Assembly (NCBI GenBank): GCA_030435675.1
Contig: CM059621.1
Coordinates: 15,748,001 to 15,812,000 of the forward strand
Direction of reading: 5' to 3'
Source of the DNA: Steinernema hermaphroditum
Lineage: Eukaryota; Nematoda; Chromadorea; Rhabditida; Steinernematidae
Length of the DNA: 64,000 bases
The translations under genes were made by a program, and so were the position numbers. The notes beneath the pieces are model-generated. The model saw only the letters and a program-made list of their open reading frames with translations. It made no database searches and was not told the DNA's origin. Below are positions 56,405-64,000 of this stretch, piece by piece (position 1 is the stretch's first letter; each line of letters opens with the position of its first letter).

Positions 56405-57459
56405 CGCGGCAAAACAGCCCGAGAGGCGACAGTTGTCGGGGCTAAAAACGCGGGTTTGCCCTTCGAGCGGGACGAGCGGCACGTTCGCCGAGGGAAAGAG
56501 TGCTGGGGGCGTGGGTTTCCATGGCTTCCAATGACCTTAAAGGGCTCGCGAGGGCGAACGCCCTTAGGGAACTGCGAGTGAGAATGTTTAGGGCTGATCA
56601 AGTGTTTACATTTGGGCGCTTTTTAAAACTCTTTTTTTACAGTGATTGTTTTGTCGCGCCACCAGCCGTACTACGTCTCTTCAAAGTGCATTGTCTACTC
56701 TACAAGCCGGTTTTAACAGCTTTTTTTTGCCATGGTTATATTGAGCATTAACCGCAAGGCTACCTGACTTTTAGTACCTAGCCGCCTAATTCGCGCGCAA
56801 CCGCGTTTATTATCTTCAACCTAGTTTAAAATAGAGCAAAAAGGCAAAGACTCTTACAATACGTCTCGCAATACCCCATATTCATGGATCAGTAAATATG
56901 GACCACACGCATCGCCCTAACATGTCCTGGTCAGGAAATCCTCTTAATCGATATGAGAAAATCACTATAAAAAGGTCGCGCTGAAGAGATAGATGAGACC
57001 GGCTAGATTCTATGGACAAAAGGTGCCCGATAGGCCCCATTCAAAAACGCGAACTGTCGTCATTTGTCCAGATGACTTGCCAGCTTCGCAGCCAAAACGA
57101 CCCTTCGCCTTTTGTGGGTACCAAACAAAGGCACGTCAGAAGACGCAATTGGAAGATGAAAACACGCGTCGGAGCCAAAACCGCGCGATCTTCGGAGCCG
57201 GTTTGGAGCAGAGGAGAATTCTCGAATCGTCCGGATCGACTTTTCGACTGTTTGTGTTTATCGCGCGGAGAACGAGTTGCGGGTTCCCGTCGCTTCTTCT
57301 GCGCTTGTGCCCTCGAGGGCGCCAACTTTACAACGCCACGCATAGATACGCTCCAATGCACTATTCTACACCGCGTCAGAGTTCTCCTGATGTCGTAGGA
57401 GTGCAAAGACCGCCTCAGGAGAGGAGGAAGGGAATTCTCGACGACCAGTTCTCGACGCA

Positions 57460-57470
57460 CACGTGACGTC
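57460..57470. promoter_or_regulatory. overlapping E-box and GACGTC site
   Basis: CACGTGACGTC joins a CACGTG E-box (bHLH-ZIP, CLEAR-like with the trailing AC) to a GACGTC half site. Position upstream of the esterase is the only functional hint. Confidence 0.35.
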
Positions 57471-57700
57471 TGCGGACGCGGCGGTTACGTGAAGAAGACA
57501 AACCAAAAACGGAGCGTAAACAACGCCTGACACGGAGCGCTGTAGGTCAGAAGATCGCACACCGTTTTGGGAGCGATTTCAACCACGTAACGTGCAAAAC
57601 AGCGACGCTTTGCAAATTAGTCGAACTCGTTTTGTGATTATTAGCGTCGGTAATTCTTGAAGAGGATCTGAAGAAAACAAGTGGAGTAATATGTTGACAA

Positions 57701-59284
57701 AGATCGTCTTCTAAAAACGGGATAGTTTCTAATTGTGTGTCCTAACCCTGTGACCCTCTATTCTTACATTGAGAGTGATGAACCTTCCACCCAAAAATGA
57801 TTCAACAAGACTGACGTCGGAATTTATAAATCGCTCAAACATGAACAAAAGATGCAAAGTAGGTAATCGCTTTTGAAAAAATTCGATGATGGTTCCACGA
57901 GTACTTTGCGGATCCAATGAGTTTAGATCGCCCATTACATCGCCAGTTACACGTCAAATTGTACTTGGAACAAGTGGCACAAACTTAACCGCAAGCTCGA
58001 AAATTTAACTAAGAAATGATGCGGTTGATATGTTAAAATATTACCCCTATTTCACAAAATTTGGATACTAGGAAATTGATGGCGAACACAAATTGCTGAT
58101 ACTGATGTTTCCGTGCTTCCTGCTCCCATTTTTATCATGTCGTAAAAATCTTTCGGTACACCACTTTGCAATCGGACATTCGCTCTTTATTGACATTGCG
58201 CATTGATAAGGAATTAAATGGAAAGTCACGCGCTACAGAAAAATTTCCACCTAGAGGAAATGTCGCGGGGCATCAACTGCGTACCAAGAGCCCTGTCTCC
58301 GCTGTATGTCTCCTCATTGTCCCCTTATCTCCACCCGATGCATAGCAAAACCCATAAACTTCAGGTTACTGTAGGCAAGATGCAGGCTACAGAAATACAA
58401 TATGGTCCAGAGAGCCACGATTGGGTGGAGGTATCGTGGAAGAAATGGGACATGAATTGGGGAAGCATATGCAGGGATGGGATGGAGTGAGGAAACAGGA
58501 ATTAACCATGAGGAAAGAACGAAAAGTGTTCATTCACCGGGATAAGGCATGTATACTTACTTATGGGGTATGAACGGAGAATAGGATAAGCCATGGATCG
58601 GTGAAAGGATGAGACAGGATGAGACCGGCGCAAAAGTGTGAAAAATGCTTAAAGTGAGTCAGTGAGTCGTGGAGGATGGGTGGAATGGAGCGGTGGAGTG
58701 TAGACATATTCAGGATCAGATCAGACATCATGGAGACTGTCTGGCATAAAAGCATTGAGCTTGCGGAAAAAGCAAAAGCATGAAACATTAAACAATCTAG
58801 ACGCGACACATTGAGTGCCTAGTTAAGAACGTTTTAAGACGGACGTGACCTCCTGAACAGAACAGATTCCTGAACATTCAGCTGTTCAGAGAAACTCAAA
58901 ACCGCTAATGGAAAATCGACAACTGTGGCCTCAAAACAGAGCGTTTCACTGATTTTTGATTCTTAGGATCGTGTGTCACGATCTCTCCAGAGCACAGTAC
59001 CCAAAAATGCCCTAAAATCTGGACAAGTTGATCTTCCAAAATGCGAATCGAAACCATTTCTTAGACAGTTGGAAGCCTAGGCTGCATACCTGACGACAGA
59101 AGTGACTGGTTTTTGATTCTTTGGGAGGGCACGAAGTCAACTCTCTCTCGCTCTCTCGAGCACAATACACAGTCGTCACAAAAGCGCACCAAAGGGCGCA
59201 GAGAACGTACAAACGACTGCGACACAGAGCGCGCTGTCAAACATAGCGCGTACTTTGTTACCTGAACTCACGAGCCGAACTAAC
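57701..59284. other. intergenic, no confident gene
   Basis: A minus-strand ORF at 57935-57729 reads protein-like (GRFITLNVRI near its end) and could be an exon, but it has no identified partner. The rest is AT-rich with a purine-rich stretch (58.4-58.75 kb). Confidence 0.4.
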
Positions 59285-59609
59285 CTTTACTCGACTTTAC
59301 TTTGGATTTTGGACCGAGGCGAGTTTGAGTGTTTACAGAGGAACTCTCTCCTCTTGGACTAACTCGATAAGTCGTGCTCTGTCGAGGATAGTCCCGGGGA
59401 CTTAGCGGATAATATTCGTCTGGAATTCCAAGCTTTTCGATGAGTACGCGGATCAAAACGGGCTTTCGGACGTCAGCGGAGCACGTCCAGCGATCACAAA
59501 CAAAGTCTTGGACGTCAAAAAAGGGCATTTTCGCCAATTTCGTCCGCTCAAACTCAATCATCGACTTCCGCGTTTTGCAAAACTTCCGGAACAACAATAC
59601 CACTTCCAT
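59285..59609 (-). CDS. candidate orphan exon, minus strand
   Basis: The ORF has coding-like composition (for example KLGIPDEYYPLSPRDYP) and ends exactly at a donor AAAG|gttagt at 59285/59284, as expected for a 5' coding exon. Possible starts are the ATGs at 59609, 59561 and 59528. No following exon was found to the left and no domain is recognised. The maT transposon lies 300 bp upstream. Real gene or chance open frame cannot be decided. Confidence 0.3.
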
Positions 59610-59906
59610 TTCGTTTCCTGAAGAAGGCCCAAGGGTGGCGGCGATAAGCGGCGAAACATAAAGGAGATGGGGAAGGCCCTCACCGGCGACACACGGCGTG
59701 ATCGAACGAACTGCACGTTGTTATCACTTAAGACTCCTCTCGTGCTCGACTGATAGATGGGGTGGTGAAAAGGTCCGGAGTCCATGGGAAAAATCATTAA
59801 ACCACCGGAACTTGTGCGCCGATTGAGTGTAGTTTCGACATCACTTTTGATGTTGAGAAGTTTCCATGACAAATTATAGACTCAGAATTTGATCGCAGAA
59901 CATCTA

Positions 59907-61204
59907 CGGGTGTCAAGAAAATACTGTGACGCGGAAAAACAACTATAACTTTTTATTGAACACACGAATCAACGCACGTAATACATCATTCGAAAGAGCA
60001 GAAAATTCTGAACAACACACACATCACTCGCATTCAAAATGACTTCCTCCTGCCGCTATGCAGGCGTTCAAGCGCTTTCGGAAAGAGTGCAGAATAGACG
60101 CTATCATTTCCGGAGTTATTTCGTCCCATGCCTTCTTCAGAGCGCGTTTCAGCGAGTCGATGGACTTGTGCCTGACAGCGCAGGCCTTCTGCTCCATGAT
60201 ACTCCAGACAGCGAAATCCAGGGGGTTCAAATCGGGCGAATTTGATGGCCAAACTTCTTTGTCCCAGAAGCCCGGGAGGTTGGCTCTGCACCAGTCAAGG
60301 GTCTTCTTTGCGCCGTGAGCAGGGGCCCAGTCCTGCTGGAGCCGCCAGTCGATGTTCTCTGCGTTTGCTTCGGCCCAAGGGATGACAGCGCCCTCCAAGA
60401 TCAACTCGCGGTACGTTTCGGCATTGATTTTTACTCCTTTTGGGACAAAAACGAGCTTGGTCTTGCCCAAGCCAGAGATTCCTCCCCAGACCATGACACT
60501 TTTCGGGAAATGTGTGTTTTCTGCCTTCACAGTGCGGAGAGATCCTTGAGGAAGCAGTTCCCGTTGATTCTGTGAGTTTCGGTATGGTTCGACAGTGAAA
60601 ATCTTCTCATCGGTGAACAGGATTCTGTTCAACCGGTCGCCGCGTACCTGGCCCTTCATTGTCTTGCATTTATCCAATCTTGAAGCCTCGTTTGCGTCTG
60701 TAAGATGCTGCCCCTTTGCGAGCTTGTAGGGAACAAGTCGTAGATCCTCTCGGACGAGCTGACGCATCGATTCGTGGCTGATGTCGTGCTCCTTGGCCAG
60801 TTTTCTGATGCTTCTCTGCGGATCTCGCTGGATCTTGTGCCTGACCTTCTCTCTCAGCGCTGGAGTCCTGGCAGTTCGCGATCTTCCACTGCGGTGACGG
60901 TCCTTGACCTTTCCTGTCTCCTGGTAGCGGTTGATCACCCGATGGACTTGTTCCCGGTGCAGTTTCAGTGTCTTTGCGATCACCGGAATCGGCATTCCCC
61001 GCTTGTGATAGGCGACAATGGCGGAACGGTCCTCAATTGACACCATTTTTTCTGAAGTGAATAACAGAGAATAACAGCGTGAATAGCAGTAATAATGCAG
61101 AATGGCACGACAAACATGGATAAAACAACAGGGCCCCGTAAGACCAAAAAAAGTGGGAAAAATTCAAGTTTTTTTCCGCGTCACAGTATTTTCTTGACAC
61201 CCTG
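59907..61204 (-). mobile_element. complete maT-type (DD37D) mariner-like transposon
   Basis: Terminal inverted repeats of ~33 bp read (CA)GGGTGTCAAGAAAATACT and continue TGTGACGCGGAAAAA; the left end lacks one base of the first CA. Both ends abut TA (59905-59906 and 61205-61206), the standard target duplication. The 1.3-kb element holds one intact transposase gene on the minus strand. Near-identical TIRs and an intact frame suggest recent activity. Confidence 0.93.
60024..61046 (-). CDS. maT-family transposase
   Basis: Single-exon 340-residue transposase of the IS630/Tc1/mariner superfamily, which cuts and joins the element ends at TA. An N-terminal bipartite helix-turn-helix region (~5-105, with GRSRTAR as GRPR-like linker) binds the TIR. 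The catalytic acids are Asp146 (LFTDEKIF), Asp239 (LQQDWAPAH) and Asp277 (NPLDFAVW); 37 residues lie between the last two, the DD37D signature of the maT group. No stop or frameshift is seen, so it should be functional. Confidence 0.95.
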   Translation of the reverse strand: MVSIEDRSAIVAYHKRGMPIPVIAKTLKLHREQVHRVINRYQETGKVKDRHRSGRSRTARTPALREKVRHKIQRDPQRSIRKLAKEHDISHESMRQLVREDLRLVPYKLAKGQHLTDANEASRLDKCKTMKGQVRGDRLNRILFTDEKIFTVEPYRNSQNQRELLPQGSLRTVKAENTHFPKSVMVWGGISGLGKTKLVFVPKGVKINAETYRELILEGAVIPWAEANAENIDWRLQQDWAPAHGAKKTLDWCRANLPGFWDKEVWPSNSPDLNPLDFAVWSIMEQKACAVRHKSIDSLKRALKKAWDEITPEMIASILHSFRKRLNACIAAGGSHFECE

Positions 61205-61206
61205 TA

Positions 61207-63393
61207 TTGTGCAAAAGACAGCGAGCATCACTGGGAAACATCTGAAATCAGAACTAAAATCGGACCATAAAATGTTTTGATTCGCATACTGTTTGATGGG
61301 AGAACCTGCCGCACAGTAATGTCGAATATCGGTGAGTTGAGATGCCCGGATTAGAAGGCTGGGAGATGTTGTAGCTAACGAAGGAAGACATTGCAAAACA
61401 ACCTTTATCCGATTCCGAGCTGTCATTTCTGCAACGCTCTTTAAATAAGCAACAATTAAGCATAGGCGAGTAAATGAGACATACGCGGTTTACAGACACA
61501 TAGACAGGCGTACAATTTTACGTGTTAGGAACCAGGCCCGTCTTTATAGTAAACTTCTCCGGCTCATTTTAATAGTGCGCGAGAACGAAATAGAACCTAG
61601 AAACAAACGGATTTGGTCTGGATTCGGACCAATTTGTCTAAGGTAAATCTAGAGACCACATGGAGGCATGAAACAGAATCCAGACCTGCGACGGTCGGGG
61701 GGTTCGAGTCGGATGTATGTTTAGGCATGTATCGTAGCGGAATCAGAGTCTCTCGACAAAATGTTTTTGATTTTCTAATTAGCCGGTGGTGTAGCTTCAT
61801 TTGCGCATAAACAAGTTGTACTTGGGGGAGACCATAGTAAGTTACATATTCTTTTTTTTTTCATTTTCGTTACGATTTCTTTCTGTAGCAATTTATCTGG
61901 GACACCAGGTACGGTAAGCTTCACCGGCTTATTCTAGTTGTGCGCAAAATCTATGAAGCATATTCTATGCGAGAAACAAATGGATTACCTTGTGGCCTTA
62001 TACATTGTACCGAATGCTTGTGAGCTATGTGTGTGGTCCATGGATCAACAATTAATCATGCTTTTGAACGTACGAAGGTTTAAACCGTTTGATGTTCCAT
62101 TCCATTTTATTCGAATTTTTGAATGCTTCGTATGATGTCCACAGAAAGTGAATAGCTCCGATCTCTTAGAAGCATGTCCTCCGTTGTGGCACACCTTAGC
62201 TACAGTGAAGTTCTCATTGCCGTTGCCCAGAAGGCTCCGTTCAGTTGTCGTTTGTTTGTTTCATGTTTCATGGAAATCGGCGTCTAGTCTGTATCTGACC
62301 CTTGCCTGGCTAACGTGGCCGTCTAACCTCAAGATGGCGTTCTCAAATGTTCCGTAGACCGTTATGCAAAGTACGCATGCAGACAGTAGTGGTAAATAGT
62401 ATTCCCGATACTGTGGGAAAAAAACAGGTCATTAGCGACTGGCTGTGACGACATTGGAATTTTTGACAGCGGTCACACGAGACATTAGACATACACTTCT
62501 GTTTCAAAAATATAATCAAACCATAAGAGCTATCACATACGTTTCAATGTGGCTGCCCAACCACCCCGCATAGCCCTTACAGAAACCTGTTTTCTTAGTC
62601 GCATATTCCATTTTATAAAAACTAAAATCTCTTCCCCGAATTGGGTCCCCGCCATTGTTTGCAGCTGTCATTCAAATTAGACGTTTAGGACAGCGGCCGT
62701 CTGCGGAAGTCAGACGCACTTCCTCCGTTTTTTTGCTCTAGCTGTTGCACGCGATGAGCCAAGAATATCGCCAATTAATGCCCATAGAAAAGCGCTGGGC
62801 ATTCTTAATCCGGCGTGCAGCGTTTGCCTGGACTTCATTTGAGTGTTTCTTCTTATAAATCGCCCCCTCTATATTTGCATAATTATTTCTATTTTTTTCG
62901 CATAAAGTGGAGTATGCTGTTAAAAAGTATGCTGCTTCGCTTAGATCGCATTTTTGAATCAAAGGGTGCTCCAAAAAAAGGCATCTAGACAGTGAAGTTT
63001 ATGGCAAGTTCCATTAGATAAAACAGAACTGTGAGAAATCGGTCGTTTTCCTATTGTTTCCACCATTTCCGACCGACTGCAAGCGCATCTGCTTGACAAA
63101 ATGATTGCTAGTGTCTGCAAGACTTGTCTAGCATACGACTACCGAAGCCTGGGGTGTCATTTTCGAGAGCATCCAGACGTGAGACCGGTGCCGCATCCGA
63201 CCGAAGCGTCTGGAGGTATACATTCCCGTCGAAGGCCCAGAAAGGACATGTAGGCAGATTATTTTCTTGCCATTTTTTTCAATTTTCTAACGACTATCTG
63301 CTGTGCCATGTGCTTCGTGTTTGTTATGTTGCCCCGATTTTTGCCTTTCCTACTGGTTTTCTTTTGTAATGTTACCTTTTGTTGGGAATCTAC
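61207..63393. other. intergenic, no gene seen
   Basis: AT-rich DNA with ORFs under 82 codons. The stretch 61613-61800 is open on both strands but without domain or splice signals. Confidence 0.5.
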
Positions 63394-64000
63394 AGAGTGG
63401 CCCAATTACTACCCTCAAGGTGTTTGTGGCGGGACCAACCGGCCGATCGCATTCTCTAACATTGCTCACTGACGACTAGTGGCCCGCAGATTTCGATCCA
63501 CAAATGGCGGCTAACGCAGCCGGTCGGAAAACCATAGAAAGCGACTGATCCCACAGGTCTGAACTTCGGGATGGATTTCCAGATACCGTTTTTGTTGACG
63601 ACGATCGTATGTTTCTGTGACGAAGTAGAGAATCTGGACGCCATTTATAGTGTTTTTTTTATATTTACTCTCTATTTTTGCTTTACGTTCGTCAGTTCAT
63701 CGATTAGCTCCGGCATCCTTCTTCTTCGCTCTTCTTACTATCAAATCAACGGAAATTTAGATCTGTATCGATTGTACCATTCGTCGTTCGCAGTTCACTT
63801 TGGGTGTAAAAAATAACAGTTTTAATGACAAAGACAGCAAAACAAAGATTTGTAATGGGAATCGTCGGCGACAGTTTCGCCATGGTCCGTATTTGTGTAA
63901 TCAGTGTGGAGGACAGAGAACATTAACATGATAAGCTCAACGTTCCTAGGTCTCCCTTAACCGGCACAAACATGCGACATTTCCAAATTTTGGCCCGACC
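63394..64000 (-). other. possible left end of a Tc1-like element
   Basis: The sequence TACAGAGTGGCCCAATTACT at ~63391-63410 resembles the ends of the 35656-36229 element (AGGGTGGCCCAGAATTAC) and follows TA. A minus-strand ORF of 62 codons (63644-63456) opens inside but shows no transposase motif. The other end would lie beyond the window, so this is only a suggestion. Confidence 0.25.

Larger units (their letters stand above)
55730..57700 (-). promoter_or_regulatory. GC/CpG-rich upstream region of the esterase
   Basis: About 2 kb of GC-rich DNA with many chance ORFs on both strands lies upstream of the esterase. It contains an 18-bp palindrome with a CRE core (56387-56404) and a CACGTGACGTC composite (57460-57470). 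The ORFs (for example 56993-57466) show no domain. It may be a shared regulatory region or contain an unrecognised exon. Confidence 0.45.

Noticed and set aside
56993..57466. 157-codon ORF upstream of the esterase
   Set aside because: Equal-length ORF on the opposite strand, low-complexity basic composition, no domain.

Overview
The window is eukaryotic nuclear DNA, most likely from a free-living or parasitic nematode. The clues are spliced genes with many 42-55 nt introns, GT donors and T-rich TTTCAG-type acceptors, a compact ADAMTS with a nematode-like layout, a divergent PP1 phosphatase, a type-B carboxylesterase with a possible trans-splice acceptor just before its ATG, and a DD37D (maT) mariner-like transposon. 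Species cannot be named from sequence alone. All exon boundaries are read by eye from splice signals, reading phase and family conservation.

Layout. 1-10.8 kb: no confident gene; degenerate local repeats, two GC-rich patches and copies of a retroposon-like repeat family. 10.8-28.0 kb (+): a 16-exon secreted ADAMTS metalloprotease with seven thrombospondin type-1 repeats and three possible C-termini, two of them open read-through tails past a splice donor. 28-38.4 kb: repeat-dense intergenic DNA holding a 617-bp retroposon-like insertion with a 14-bp target duplication and a visible empty site, a Tc1/mariner-type MITE and a foldback element built from a 15-bp minisatellite. 38.4-40.3 kb (+): a PP1-family Ser/Thr phosphatase with six tiny introns and a charged ~185-residue C-terminal tail. 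41-42.1 kb: a decayed reverse-transcriptase fragment and a nested pair of MITEs. 43.9-46.0 kb (+): a small secreted Cys-rich protein. 46.1-53.0 kb (+): a tandem duplication of a single-pass membrane protein with a cytosolic PDZ domain (copies A and B) plus a small remnant of a third copy. 53.5-55.7 kb (-): an intact carboxylesterase. 59.3-59.6 kb (-): one candidate orphan exon. 59.9-61.2 kb: a full-length, intact maT transposon. 61.2-64 kb: no confident gene.

How the genes may work together. Both PDZ membrane proteins carry, in the cytosolic C-terminal region, a SILK tetrapeptide followed after nine residues by a V-x-F triplet. SILK and RVxF are the classical docking motifs for PP1. A divergent PP1 with its own charged tail lies 6.6 kb upstream on the same strand. 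My main hypothesis is that this is a membrane-anchored PP1 signalling module, plausibly gametic because nematode PP1 paralogues are often sperm-specific, whose receptor-like subunit is duplicating and exchanging its transmembrane/juxtamembrane block. This is inference and is labelled so below. The ADAMTS and esterase look like conventional secreted and enzymatic genes.
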